From NCBI GenBank assembly GCA_965140405.1, contig OZ223208.1:2790001-2854000 (forward strand): a DNA stretch of 64,000 bases, in the 5' to 3' direction. Under the pieces are notes generated by a model. The model did not search any database. It saw nothing but the letters and a program-made list of their open reading frames with translations, and was not told where the DNA came from. This document shows, in pieces, positions 1 through 9,036 of this stretch. Position 1 is the stretch's first letter, and every line of letters begins with the position of its first letter. This stretch comes from G963556115 sp963666605 (lineage in GTDB: Bacteria; Planctomycetota; SZUA-567). Position numbers and translations under genes: made by a program.

Positions 1-1
1 C

Positions 2-826
2 TGCGCATATGCAGTTGCACCGTTTTTATTTATGATAGTAACTGCAGCGATTGGGATTAATGTCTACATGGTAGGATTTACTATCTCTTGGGAGGCATTA
101 GAGATAAAGTTTGACAAGCTAAACCCAATCAATGGTATTAAACAGCTCTTTAGCGCTAAAAAGTTTGTCATGCTCCTTATGAATATGTCAAAAATACTGT
201 TGTTAATGATTGTTGCCTATGATTTTTTATCAGGTATTTATGGAGACTCAGTAGTTCTGTCTTTTTTAGAACACCGTGCAATCTTGAAGTATGTAGTAGG
301 AAATCTCTGGGATATCGCTTTTCGCATGGCACTGGTTCTATTTATTCTCGGTATTATTGACTTTATATATCAAAAATGGAAGCACAATGAGTCACTAAAG
401 ATGTCTAAGCAAGAGGTAAAAGATGAGCACAAAAATGCAGAAGGTGACCCAGAGGTAAAGAACAAGCGACGTCAAAAGATGTATGAACTAGGGCAGCAAA
501 GAATGATGCAAGAAGTCCCTGAAGCAGAGGTAGTGGTTAGAAACCCGACCCACTATGCAGTTGCACTAAAATTTAAACCTGAAATGCAAGCACCAGAAGT
601 TGTTGCAAAAGGTAAGAATGAAATTGCTATGAAGATTATTGATCATGCCAAGGAAGCTAACGTTCCAGTATGGCAAGAGCCTTGGCTAGCGAGACAGTTA
701 TACCAACTTGATCTAGGAGACACTGTTCCACCAGAATTGTTCCAAGCAGTTGCAGATATTTTAGCCCATGTTCTTGATGAAGAGAAGAGAGCTTCCTTCA
801 AGAATAAGAAGCCACCAGCAGCATAG
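2..826 (+). CDS. flhB: Flagellar export protein FlhB, 3' part
   Basis: FlhB is the inner-membrane export-gate component that switches substrate specificity of the flagellar type III secretion apparatus. The reading frame is open from base 2, so the gene starts outside the window; the first ATG at 32 is internal. About 274 residues are visible: the last membrane helices, then a charged linker and the cytoplasmic domain. The autocleavage motif NPTHYAVAL is encoded at 542-568, and cleavage between N and P is established for this family. It is followed 58 bp later by flhA, the usual partner, which supports the call. The virulence homologue YscU shares the motif, but the flhF and fliA neighbours make it flagellar. 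Confidence 0.97.
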   Translation, partial: CAYAVAPFLFMIVTAAIGINVYMVGFTISWEALEIKFDKLNPINGIKQLFSAKKFVMLLMNMSKILLLMIVAYDFLSGIYGDSVVLSFLEHRAILKYVVGNLWDIAFRMALVLFILGIIDFIYQKWKHNESLKMSKQEVKDEHKNAEGDPEVKNKRRQKMYELGQQRMMQEVPEAEVVVRNPTHYAVALKFKPEMQAPEVVAKGKNEIAMKIIDHAKEANVPVWQEPWLARQLYQLDLGDTVPPELFQAVADILAHVLDEEKRASFKNKKPPAA

Positions 827-884
827 ATTGAGAAATAAGCAGCAATACTGATAGTGATAAAAGACAAAAGGATATATAGAGATT

Positions 885-3047
885 ATGGCAGAAGCAACAA
901 TGGATCTAAAGAATAGAGCTATAGGCATACTGAACAATTTCAGTGGTGTCAAGCAGTCTATTATCCCTGCTTTCCTAATCGTAACCATTGTTATTATTAT
1001 CTACCCAATGCCATTATTTATAATGGACTTCTTACTAGGTGTTAATATTGCATTAGGACTTATGGTGCTTCTAGCATGTGTATTTATTGATAAACCTAAC
1101 GACATGACTTGTTTCCCATCACTGCTACTTATACTTACTCTTTACAAACTCGCTCTAAACGTAGCAACAACACGTCTAATCTTGACCAATGCACCAACCG
1201 ACCTAGACCACGCAGCTGGTGAAATCGTCTATTCATTTGGTAACTTTGTTACTGGCTCCTCTGGCGAAGCATACGGCTTTATTGTTGGTATTGTAATCTT
1301 CATCATCCTAGTTGTTATCCAGTTTATTGTACTTACCAAAGGTATGACTAGAATTGCCGAAGTAGCAGCAAGGTTTACACTTGATGCTATGCCTGGTCAA
1401 CAGATGGCGATTGATGCCGACCTGAATGCTGGGGTAATTACCGAGGATGAGGCAAGAGAGCGACGTGATGAGATTAGACAGATGGCTGACTTCTATGGTG
1501 CTATGGACGGTGCCGCAAAGTTCGTTAGAGGTGATACTGTTGCAGGTCTAATTATTACCGGAGTAAATATTGGCGCAGGACTTATTATTGGTGTTGCTAT
1601 TGGTGGCATGAGCTTTTTAGAAGCAGGCCAGATCTTTACAAAATTAACTATCGGTGATGGGCTTGTAGGTCAGGTTCCATCACTTCTTATCAGTATTGCC
1701 TCAGGTATCCTAGTTACTCGTGGTAACAAACGTGACGACTTCGGTGGTCTGATTATCGACCAGCTTATAAATCATAGAAAAGCACTTGGGATCTGTAGTG
1801 TCTTAGTAGGCAGCATTGCACTGACAGGACTTCTAGGGATGACCCCATTCCCATTCATTCCATTCTTTAGTATCTCGGTAGTTTCTGGAGTATGGTGGTG
1901 GCGCTTGGGCCAAGGAGCTGGCAAGACAAAGAAGCAGATAGAAGCAGAAGAAGCAAAAGCTGCAGAAGAAGCGGCAAAAGCCGAACCAGCAGAAGAGAAG
2001 GTAGAGGATTTCCTAAGAATAGACCCAATGGAACTAGAAGTTGGCTATGGTCTTGTCCCACTAGTTGATGTATCACAGTCCGAATCAGGTGGTGGCGGTC
2101 TTCTCAACAGAGTATCAATGATCAGGCAACAGATGGCTCAAGAGCTTGGTATCATTGTTCCACCAATTAGAATTCGTGACAATATGGATCTAGAGCCTAA
2201 TGAATACTCTATCAAGATTCAAGGCAACCCAGTAACTAGGGCAAAAATTGAACCAGATAAATTTATGGCTATGGATGTTGGTACTGTTACAGACAAGATC
2301 AGAGGTGTTGAAACGGTTGAGCCTGCGTTTGGTATGCCTGCGGTATGGATTAGTGATAGCCAACGCGAAAAAGCAGAACAGTATGGTTACGCAGTGGTTG
2401 ATGCAGAGACGGTTGTTGCTACACACCTAACCGAGATTATTAGAAGCCGCTCACACGAACTTCTCACAAGTGAAGAGGTACGCCGACTCCTCGACAATGT
2501 CAAAGAATCAATGCCGAATCTTGTACAAGCTGTTACACCTGAACCGCTATCGCCATTCGACATTCAAAAGGTACTGGCAAATCTTCTACGTGAAAGAGTA
2601 TCTATTAGAAATCTTCCTGCATTTTTGGAGGTTATGGCAGAGATCGGTAGACGTACCCGTGATCCAGAAATTATTACGGCTCACTGTCGTAACAAGATTT
2701 CAAGACAGATCTGTAATGATTATGCCGAAGACAATGTCCTCCATGTAGTAATGCTTGACCCATCACTTGAGGATACTATTAGCAAGCGTATCGAACACAG
2801 CGATGCGGGTTCATTCTTGACACTACGCCCTGATGCTCAGAAGAAGATCGTCGACGGTATTGCAGAGCAAGTTCAAATCCAGCTCCAAGGAGGTCACTCA
2901 GCACTACTTATTACCAGTCCACAGATCCGCTTACAAGTCAAGCGCATGACAGAGAATGCACTAGCAACCTTGGCAGTAATCTCATACAACGAAGTTCTTC
3001 CAGAGTTCAAAGTTGAGAGCGTCGGAATGGTAAAGACAGTACTCTAA
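885..3047 (+). CDS. flhA: Flagellar export gate protein FlhA
   Basis: FlhA forms the nonameric export gate of the flagellar type III system and couples export to the proton motive force. The 720-residue length is typical. Residues about 25-330 hold a series of hydrophobic segments interrupted by the conserved cytoplasmic FHIPEP-type loop (around GQQMAIDADLNAGVITEDEA). A charged Ala/Glu/Lys-rich linker follows (about residues 345-370), then the soluble docking domain for chaperone-substrate complexes. The start is preceded by a purine-rich stretch at 867-880. It lies between flhB and flhF in one operon on the plus strand. Confidence 0.98.
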   Translation: MAEATMDLKNRAIGILNNFSGVKQSIIPAFLIVTIVIIIYPMPLFIMDFLLGVNIALGLMVLLACVFIDKPNDMTCFPSLLLILTLYKLALNVATTRLILTNAPTDLDHAAGEIVYSFGNFVTGSSGEAYGFIVGIVIFIILVVIQFIVLTKGMTRIAEVAARFTLDAMPGQQMAIDADLNAGVITEDEARERRDEIRQMADFYGAMDGAAKFVRGDTVAGLIITGVNIGAGLIIGVAIGGMSFLEAGQIFTKLTIGDGLVGQVPSLLISIASGILVTRGNKRDDFGGLIIDQLINHRKALGICSVLVGSIALTGLLGMTPFPFIPFFSISVVSGVWWWRLGQGAGKTKKQIEAEEAKAAEEAAKAEPAEEKVEDFLRIDPMELEVGYGLVPLVDVSQSESGGGGLLNRVSMIRQQMAQELGIIVPPIRIRDNMDLEPNEYSIKIQGNPVTRAKIEPDKFMAMDVGTVTDKIRGVETVEPAFGMPAVWISDSQREKAEQYGYAVVDAETVVATHLTEIIRSRSHELLTSEEVRRLLDNVKESMPNLVQAVTPEPLSPFDIQKVLANLLRERVSIRNLPAFLEVMAEIGRRTRDPEIITAHCRNKISRQICNDYAEDNVLHVVMLDPSLEDTISKRIEHSDAGSFLTLRPDAQKKIVDGIAEQVQIQLQGGHSALLITSPQIRLQVKRMTENALATLAVISYNEVLPEFKVESVGMVKTVL

Positions 3048-3103
3048 TAATTGTTTAATTGAATATAAACTCAGTGAATAAGGTAGAAATAAAAATAACA
3101 ACA

Positions 3104-4474
3104 ATGTCAAATAACCAACACAGAACTTTTCAAGGCAAAAGCGTTCAAGAAGCCATAAGCAAGGTAAAAGCTGCTCTTGGCGATAACGCATGCATTATTG
3201 AGAAGCGGGTCAGGAAGAATAAAAACTTCTTCAAGCTCGGTGGTGGTGAAGAGATTGTTGAGATTATTGCCAGCGCAGCGCCAAGTGTGGTAAATGAAGT
3301 TACCCCTAGATACAAACCGCATGCAAATAAGCAAAGCTCCAGTAAACAGAGCCCTTCACTACTTGAACAAGCGTATGGAAGCCCTGCTCCAACAAATCGT
3401 CCGAAGACTCCATATGAGATGTACAAAGAGGCCTCACAGCCAAGTCAACCATCAAGAGACAGCTACAATGAACATTTTGAGCAGAATGAATATAGAGAGC
3501 ATGCACCTACGTCACAAAGAGATACTCAGCCTTCTAGGCATCAAACGGTAGTTACTGAGAATGCTGCAGAACAATTGATGGCTCAGATGCGAAGCGAAAT
3601 TCTTCGTCTCACTAGTATCCAAGCTCGTGGTGCAATACCTGAGGTAGGCGAAGCCTTATTAGACTGCTACCAATCACTTATCGAGAATGAAGTAAATGCA
3701 AACTCTGCTCGTACAATTGTCGAAAAGCTCCAAAGAGATATGCCTTTTACTATATTAGATAGATCAAGTATCAATGAGCACGTTACTGAGGAGATAGCCA
3801 AGTACATCCACGTATCAGGTCCATCTTGTATGAGTAAAACCAATAACCGCCCTACTGTCATTGCTATAATTGGTCCAAACGGTAGCGGTAAGACAACAAC
3901 ATTGACCAAAATTGCATTTGAAGCAGTAGTAAAACAGAACAAGGCTGTAGGTCTAATCACAGAAGATATTAAGCGCCCTGGTGCAGAAGCCCAGCTACGC
4001 TCACTCACCAGCATCATGCAGTTACCACTAGTTTCAGTCAGCTCCGCCTCAAACATGGCAGATGAGGTTCACAACATGTCAGAGAAGGATTTAGTTCTTA
4101 TTGACACCGGTGGAGTATCACACAATGATGAAGTAGGGATTGCTGAGCTCTGTGAAATGCTCAGAGTTGCCAATGTTGATGAAGTCCATCTACAGCTACC
4201 GGTAGCGATAACCGAGCGTACAGCTTTAGCGATAATAGAAGGCTATAAGCCTCTAAACTACAACAGAATTATTTTCAGCAAGATAGATGCCTCAGCCTCA
4301 TTTGGAATGATCCTTAATATTGCAAGCAAGGTAAACACTGATATATCTTATGTTACTAGCGGTTCAAACTGTTCTCAAGGGTTATATCCTGCTGTAAGAG
4401 AAGATCTCGCTAAATTGATAACTGAGAGCAGGATAGAAGCGATAATAGATGGTTATAACTCAAATAAAAACTAA
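3104..4474 (+). CDS. flhF: Flagellar biosynthesis SRP-family GTPase FlhF
   Basis: FlhF is an SRP-type GTPase that sets flagellar number and position. The frame is open from a TTG at 3059, but the ATG at 3104 starts the conserved N-terminal pattern (Thr/Phe...VQEAISKVKAALG), so I take 3104, giving 456 residues. A low-complexity Ser/Pro/Gln linker occupies about residues 70-155. The NG domain begins near residue 165: P-loop GPNGSGKTT at 257-265, a DTGG switch motif, and SKID as the guanine-specificity motif in place of the more usual TKLD. Its usual partner FlhG is not the next gene. Confidence 0.93.
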   Translation: MSNNQHRTFQGKSVQEAISKVKAALGDNACIIEKRVRKNKNFFKLGGGEEIVEIIASAAPSVVNEVTPRYKPHANKQSSSKQSPSLLEQAYGSPAPTNRPKTPYEMYKEASQPSQPSRDSYNEHFEQNEYREHAPTSQRDTQPSRHQTVVTENAAEQLMAQMRSEILRLTSIQARGAIPEVGEALLDCYQSLIENEVNANSARTIVEKLQRDMPFTILDRSSINEHVTEEIAKYIHVSGPSCMSKTNNRPTVIAIIGPNGSGKTTTLTKIAFEAVVKQNKAVGLITEDIKRPGAEAQLRSLTSIMQLPLVSVSSASNMADEVHNMSEKDLVLIDTGGVSHNDEVGIAELCEMLRVANVDEVHLQLPVAITERTALAIIEGYKPLNYNRIIFSKIDASASFGMILNIASKVNTDISYVTSGSNCSQGLYPAVREDLAKLITESRIEAIIDGYNSNKN

Positions 4475-4490
4475 GAAAGGAGCTTAAATT

Positions 4491-4805
4491 ATGGTCGTTA
4501 GAAGACTTGCAGCATTTTTCTCACTACTGGCTTTCGTGATTTTTGCAACCACTTGGATAATAAGAAGACTTCTTGGCCTCTCAACATCTGATGTTATCTC
4601 GATGTTTAGCCAAGGGGTAGTAATAATTTTTGGATTCTTCATCATTGGGATGATACTTTCAAGAATGGGTATTTCACTTATTAGAGAGTTTCTTGATGAA
4701 AAAGAGAGTGAAGAAGAGGATAAGCGCGAACGTGCTAGGAGTTTGTATTTGAATGCACTTTCAAGTACACCTGGAGTAGACGCGTCAGATCTAGATGATC
4801 TATAA
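4491..4805 (+). CDS. Small membrane protein in the flagellar operon
   Basis: Unrecognised 104-residue protein. Two hydrophobic segments (about residues 6-28 and 38-60) are followed by an acidic, Glu/Asp/Arg-rich cytoplasmic-type tail. A strong ribosome binding site (AAAGGAG) sits just upstream, 16 bp after flhF, so the genes are co-transcribed and probably co-regulated. The position between flhF and fliA is where flhG is found in many bacteria; this protein has no Walker motif and is not FlhG. A flagellar accessory role is inferred from position only. Confidence 0.8.
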   Translation: MVVRRLAAFFSLLAFVIFATTWIIRRLLGLSTSDVISMFSQGVVIIFGFFIIGMILSRMGISLIREFLDEKESEEEDKRERARSLYLNALSSTPGVDASDLDDL

Positions 4806-4875
4806 ATAAGTATTTATTAGTACTGTTAAAGAATTATATGATTATTTCGTTATTTACTAACAACAGGGAGATACA

Positions 4876-5679
4876 ATGAACAGACATAACGAATATTACG
4901 GACCACCATCGACACTTACCGATGAAGAAGTTGCAATACTCTGGCAGGATTATGTAACAGAAAGATCTCAGCTTGTTAGAGATTCACTGATTGAACACTA
5001 CATGACACAGGTCTACCAGACAGCTGAGCGTATGGCATCAAAGCTTCCAGACCATGTCAATGTAAACGACCTTATAGGTTGGGGAACACTAGGTCTTATT
5101 GATGCAATCAATAGATTTGACCCAAGTAGAGAGATAAAGTTCTCAACATACTGTAGTTCGAGAATATCGGGGCAGATAATCGATGAACTCCGCAGGCTAG
5201 ACTGGATTCCACGCCTAGTAAGGGTACGCGTACACCAGTTAGAGAGAACTCGTGACGCTCTGAGCTCAAAACTTGGCCGTATTCCTGACGACGAAGAGAT
5301 TGCTCAAGAGATGGAAATGAATATGGATCAGTACGACGACTTCATCAAGGATACCCGAGTTAAAAGCATTGTATCATTAAACCGCAAGTGGGACGAAGAT
5401 GATGACGGAGAACTTGGTCAAATTGAGATGCTTCCTGATGCTACAGCGACAAATCCTCTTACAGAATTACAACGTGCTGAGATCAAAGAGATCGCAATAA
5501 AAGGTCTTAATGAAAAGCAGAAGCAGGTTCTTGTCATGTACTACTTTGATAATCTCAACTTGAAAGATATTGGCGACATTTTAGAGCTTTCAGAGAGTAG
5601 AGTCAGCCAAATTCATGCTCAGGTACTCGAATTTCTCAAAGAGAAATTTACTGAGCGTCAATTGACCCACGTGCAATAG
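4876..5679 (+). CDS. fliA: Flagellar-type RNA polymerase sigma factor FliA
   Basis: Sigma-28 family factor (267 residues) that directs transcription of late flagellar and chemotaxis genes. Region 2 is seen at residues about 35-110, with the -10 recognition segment around FDPSREIKFSTYCSSRISG. Region 3 follows (RLDWIPRLVR...), and region 4 has a C-terminal helix-turn-helix (LKDIGDILELSESRVSQIHAQ). A ribosome binding site (CAGGGAG) lies upstream of 4876. It is the last well-known gene of the flhB-flhA-flhF operon. WhiG-type sporulation sigma factors are similar, but the context decides for FliA. Confidence 0.93.
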   Translation: MNRHNEYYGPPSTLTDEEVAILWQDYVTERSQLVRDSLIEHYMTQVYQTAERMASKLPDHVNVNDLIGWGTLGLIDAINRFDPSREIKFSTYCSSRISGQIIDELRRLDWIPRLVRVRVHQLERTRDALSSKLGRIPDDEEIAQEMEMNMDQYDDFIKDTRVKSIVSLNRKWDEDDDGELGQIEMLPDATATNPLTELQRAEIKEIAIKGLNEKQKQVLVMYYFDNLNLKDIGDILELSESRVSQIHAQVLEFLKEKFTERQLTHVQ

Positions 5680-5851
5680 TAGTAAATTATTTCATTATTG
5701 TATATAATTCACTTGCGTAAGGAGTATATAAGGTAGTATACTGAATATAGATAGTAGCGATAAACGCACCCTTTTTGGAGAAGGATGTACCGCTTGTTTA
5801 TGACAATAACAACTGTAAGCTAGTAAGCATACATTTTAGCGAGGTGAGAAT

Positions 5852-6181
5852 ATGTCTTCAATAATTCTAGGTGATCAGGCAATGAAGGCGAGCTTCATAA
5901 GTCAGATACAGGATAGATCTGTTGATATAGAGCGTTCAAGCGCTCAGGCTCACAATGCATTTAATGAAGAGCTTGCAAGGCGTGCTGAAGAGGTTGTTGA
6001 AGAGACAGAGCAAGCAGAGAATAATGGAATAAAAGATGATGACGAGAGGGGCCACGAGCAGAAACAACAGAAACGTCGTCGTCGTCACCCGGAAGAACCA
6101 GAAGGTGACGAACTCCTCGAAAACTGGCCAATGGGTCCAAACGATGATGGTCAACCACATAGTCTCAATATTATTGCTTAG
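5852..6181 (+). CDS. Small charged hypothetical protein at the end of the flagellar operon
   Basis: Unrecognised 109-residue soluble protein with no signal peptide or membrane segment. The N-terminal half is helix-prone and Ala/Glu rich. The middle has a strongly basic cluster (KQQKRRRRH), and the end is acidic and proline-containing. A good ribosome binding site (GAGGTGAG) precedes the ATG. It lies 172 bp after fliA and right before a strong terminator, so it probably closes the flagellar transcript or has its own promoter. The basic patch could contact nucleic acid or an acidic partner, but that is a guess. Confidence 0.7.
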   Translation: MSSIILGDQAMKASFISQIQDRSVDIERSSAQAHNAFNEELARRAEEVVEETEQAENNGIKDDDERGHEQKQQKRRRRHPEEPEGDELLENWPMGPNDDGQPHSLNIIA

Positions 6182-6211
6182 CTATACAATATACAACTAA
6201 TAAGTTTGTAT

Positions 6212-6256
6212 AAAAAAGAGAAGCTGTCCCCTCCCTGTGGACCACTTCTCTTTTTT
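6212..6256 (+). terminator. Rho-independent terminator after the flagellar operon
   Basis: A perfect 12-bp stem (6212-6223 with 6245-6256, AAAAAAGAGAAG and its complement) with a GC-containing inner loop that can extend the stem, ending in six T. It closes the operon after the small charged protein. Confidence 0.9.
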
Positions 6257-6399
6257 ATTTCTACTACCTTTTCATAATACTCCTTGTTGATTTATTTATT
6301 ATTTCAAACTTAATAATTAGTTTGAAATAGAACGGTTATATCTCTAAAATTGATATATTCAATATAAGTTGAAAAACCTATAAAAAGGAATAAGTACCC

Positions 6400-7950
6400 A
6401 TGAGTGATAAAGATGAGAAAAATGGTCTAAAAATGTATCCAGGCGTCAGCCTTGGTAGTGCGAGAAAAAAGGGCATTTCCAAGTTTAAGATCACATTGCT
6501 ATTAATAATTGTAATTGTTGGCGCATCAGCCGGGGGATACTGGATAAATAGCGAATTTATCTCCTCTGAAAAAGACATACCTGAAGTAGTTGAAATCATT
6601 GAATCAGACCCAGCCCCTGCGGAGACAGTCTCTGAAGCTACAGATTCAGAACTAGACCTAGACATCTCCCTTTCTCCAGAGCCCCAAAGGGATATAGTCG
6701 AGGAGACAGCTGTAAATGAGCCTGACCTTGCTAACGAAGCTTCAACTCTTAGCAATGATGATTTAGCCCTAGATAATATTCTAGAAGAGCCTGAAGAACA
6801 ATCCCAAGTTACCACTATTGAACCGGTAACAGAAGAAGAGACCAGTATAATCGATGACACAATCTCGGCAGCAAGTGACGCAGTAGATGTCGTAACAGAG
6901 ACAATTACTGAAGCAGTATCCGACCCAACACCTACCATAGGAACCAAAGGTAGCGTTATTGATGCCATTAAACTTTCAGATGCAGCAATGGCAGAGAAGG
7001 ATTACCCAGATGCACTCTCATCCCTATCCGACTTCACTTCATTACCAGCGGAGTCACTTGGTAAATTAGCTCCAGATGTATACTACCGAGCAGGACTAGC
7101 CAACAGATATCTTAAGAATGAGACTGAAGCCCAAAACTACTGGTTGAAAGCATATCAAAATTACCCAAATACTATTACAGGAAGACTCGCAGCACTAGCT
7201 CTTGCTGATACGTGGTACTATTGGTATGTCGAATCAAACCGAGATTTCAGCAAGTGGGAATCAATAAGAGATGCATATTCAACTGCTATCGGCATGGATG
7301 GAGCACGTTTTATGGCTCCTGCAACCGAGGCACAGACTGCGTCAAGACTTACTTATTTAAACCAGAAACTGGTATTCGATCCAACCGTGAAGGTAGCAGG
7401 TGCAATATTCCATAAAGTAGAGCCGGGAGAGTATATTAGTACTATTGCCAGCGAGTACGGACTAGGTACTTGGAGCTCTATCGTTGATATCAACAAAGTA
7501 AATCCCAAGAATTTAAAGGTAGGTATGACCCTCAAGGTTATGCCTGGTAGACTCTTTGTCTTGGTTGACAAGCGTAACTTCACCCTATCGTGGTATCTTG
7601 ATGGCAAGTTTATCAAGCGCTACAAATGTGCTGTCGGAGCGGTTGATTCCGAGACACCGGCAGGTCATTATGAGATATTCAAAATGGATGCTGAACCAAA
7701 CTGGACAGATCCTAAAACTGGCAAAGTTTATAAATACGGTGAAGAAGGCCACGCAATAGGTAGCAGATGGCTAGCAATGCGAGGTGGCAGCAAGACAGGG
7801 CTAGGGATTCACGGTACGATAGTACCTGAGAGTATTGGCACCAAAGCATCTAATGGCTGCATAAGGCTGTTAAATAAGGATGTTGAAGAACTATACGGCT
7901 TTGCTAGCATTGCTAATAACAACGAATCTGAAGTACTTGTAATAGAGTAG
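6400..7950 (+). CDS. Membrane-anchored LysM / L,D-transpeptidase
   Basis: Peptidoglycan-modifying enzyme of the YkuD family, 516 residues. One membrane helix at about residues 29-48 anchors it with the bulk outside the cytoplasm. An acidic, Thr/Ser-rich spacer (50-190) and a helical tetratricopeptide-like part (190-310) follow, then a LysM-like peptidoglycan-binding motif (about 333-385) and the YkuD catalytic domain (386-516). The catalytic signature is complete: the HGT histidine (7810-7818) and SNGCIRL with the nucleophile Cys (7849-7869). It is monocistronic between two terminators. It probably makes 3-3 crosslinks or attaches proteins to the wall; which one cannot be told from sequence. 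Confidence 0.92.
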   Translation: MSDKDEKNGLKMYPGVSLGSARKKGISKFKITLLLIIVIVGASAGGYWINSEFISSEKDIPEVVEIIESDPAPAETVSEATDSELDLDISLSPEPQRDIVEETAVNEPDLANEASTLSNDDLALDNILEEPEEQSQVTTIEPVTEEETSIIDDTISAASDAVDVVTETITEAVSDPTPTIGTKGSVIDAIKLSDAAMAEKDYPDALSSLSDFTSLPAESLGKLAPDVYYRAGLANRYLKNETEAQNYWLKAYQNYPNTITGRLAALALADTWYYWYVESNRDFSKWESIRDAYSTAIGMDGARFMAPATEAQTASRLTYLNQKLVFDPTVKVAGAIFHKVEPGEYISTIASEYGLGTWSSIVDINKVNPKNLKVGMTLKVMPGRLFVLVDKRNFTLSWYLDGKFIKRYKCAVGAVDSETPAGHYEIFKMDAEPNWTDPKTGKVYKYGEEGHAIGSRWLAMRGGSKTGLGIHGTIVPESIGTKASNGCIRLLNKDVEELYGFASIANNNESEVLVIE

Positions 7951-7978
7951 TAATTATTAATATTACTAATAATTACTC

Positions 7979-8012
7979 CATCCACCTCTGCTTTATAGCG
8001 GGTGGATGTTTT
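7979..8012 (+). terminator. Terminator after the L,D-transpeptidase gene
   Basis: An 8-bp GC-rich stem (CATCCACC at 7979-7986 with 8001-8008) followed by TTTTATTT. Confidence 0.8.
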
Positions 8013-8082
8013 ATTTACGATGAAAGGACATAGTTTCATTTTACTTTGCAACAACAGAATTAGTATTGCTTACCTATATAAT

Positions 8083-8117
8083 AAAAACAGGTACTCCAAT
8101 TAGGAGTACCTGTTTTT
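8083..8117 (-). terminator. Bidirectional terminator, mainly for the lipoprotein gene
   Basis: A perfect 15-bp stem (8083-8097 with 8103-8117; core CAGGTACTCC) and a 5-base loop, with A-tract on one side and T-tract on the other. It lies just past the 3' end of the minus-strand lipoprotein gene and can also stop plus-strand readthrough. Confidence 0.88.
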
Positions 8118-8150
8118 ATATAATTATCCTCAGAAATTTGAGCGGCTCTA

Positions 8151-8693
8151 CTAGAACCAATTTGTCTGAGTGGAATAATTAGGCGCAGCGGTAGGACCAA
8201 ACCAAGCTACAGGCTGCTCAATACCAGGTACAACAGGTTGTGCTGGTGGAGTACCAATGATAGTAGGCAGTTGCTGTGAACCTTGTGAAGGTGCGATCGG
8301 CACACCATACGACGCGCCATACCCATTAGGAGTATTCATAAGCATTGGTTGAGCAACAACCGGTACAGTAGATCTAATAGGAATAAGTTGTTTTTTCACA
8401 ACCGGACCATTAGCTGTATACTCTGTTGCGTAAACCTCTTCATAACTAGTTACAATCTGAGTTGCTTGAGGCACCATCATAGGCATTACCGGCATCACAG
8501 CCATTCCAGGCATACCACCACCATATTGGCATTGATTATGAGGTATCTGATTCTGACATGGTTGACATACTGCATTACCTACTTCATTACCAACCTCTAC
8601 AGCTTCTGGATCTGTATAATAATTGTTTGTTGTTCCGCAACCTGTCATAACGATTGTTATAATTAAGGCCACCCCCGCAGCGAATAATTTCAT
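8151..8693 (-). CDS. Hypothetical lipoprotein, Pro/Met/Gly rich
   Basis: A 180-residue exported protein with a lipoprotein signal: basic start, hydrophobic core and lipobox VMTGC, giving Cys19 as the lipid-modified residue. The mature part is rich in Pro, Met, Gln and Tyr (MPGMAVMPVMPMM and similar), has two CxxC-like cysteines near the start and no recognisable domain. A GGGGGAAAG ribosome binding site lies directly upstream. Low-complexity, proline-rich lipoproteins of this kind are often surface or structural; nothing in the neighbourhood assigns a role. Confidence 0.82.
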   Translation of the reverse strand: MKLFAAGVALIITIVMTGCGTTNNYYTDPEAVEVGNEVGNAVCQPCQNQIPHNQCQYGGGMPGMAVMPVMPMMVPQATQIVTSYEEVYATEYTANGPVVKKQLIPIRSTVPVVAQPMLMNTPNGYGASYGVPIAPSQGSQQLPTIIGTPPAQPVVPGIEQPVAWFGPTAAPNYSTQTNWF

Positions 8694-9036
8694 TTTCTTT
8701 CCCCCGATATATTAAATATTAAAAGTGATTATAATCTGTCTTATTTTCTTTGACACCCTTATATACGGTTTAACCTCAATAGTCCTTGACAATTTTCACA
8801 CAATATCAATCGGAAAGATGTAATTCCAAAAATCATAATTCATAATACTTGCTAATTGACAGCATATTCTTTATTGGTCATTTACCCACAGTAATCATAA
8901 TATAATCTCTATTTCGAAGGATTAATCTAGTTTTATTACAGAATTAAGTATAAGGATATTGCTGATTCTTATACATAACTATATAATTAAGTAATAATGA
9001 AATGAAGATACAAAAACCCGAAAGGATGCAAAAATA
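8694..9036. other. Intergenic region between divergent genes
   Basis: A 343-bp AT-rich gap that must hold the promoters of the leftward lipoprotein gene and the rightward thioredoxin-like gene. I see no open reading frame, repeat or strong hairpin in it. Confidence 0.7.

Noticed and set aside
5690..5850. Sigma-28 promoter near TAGCGATAA upstream of the small charged protein
   Set aside because: A -10-like GCGATAA is present, but no TAAA-type -35 box lies at the required distance.
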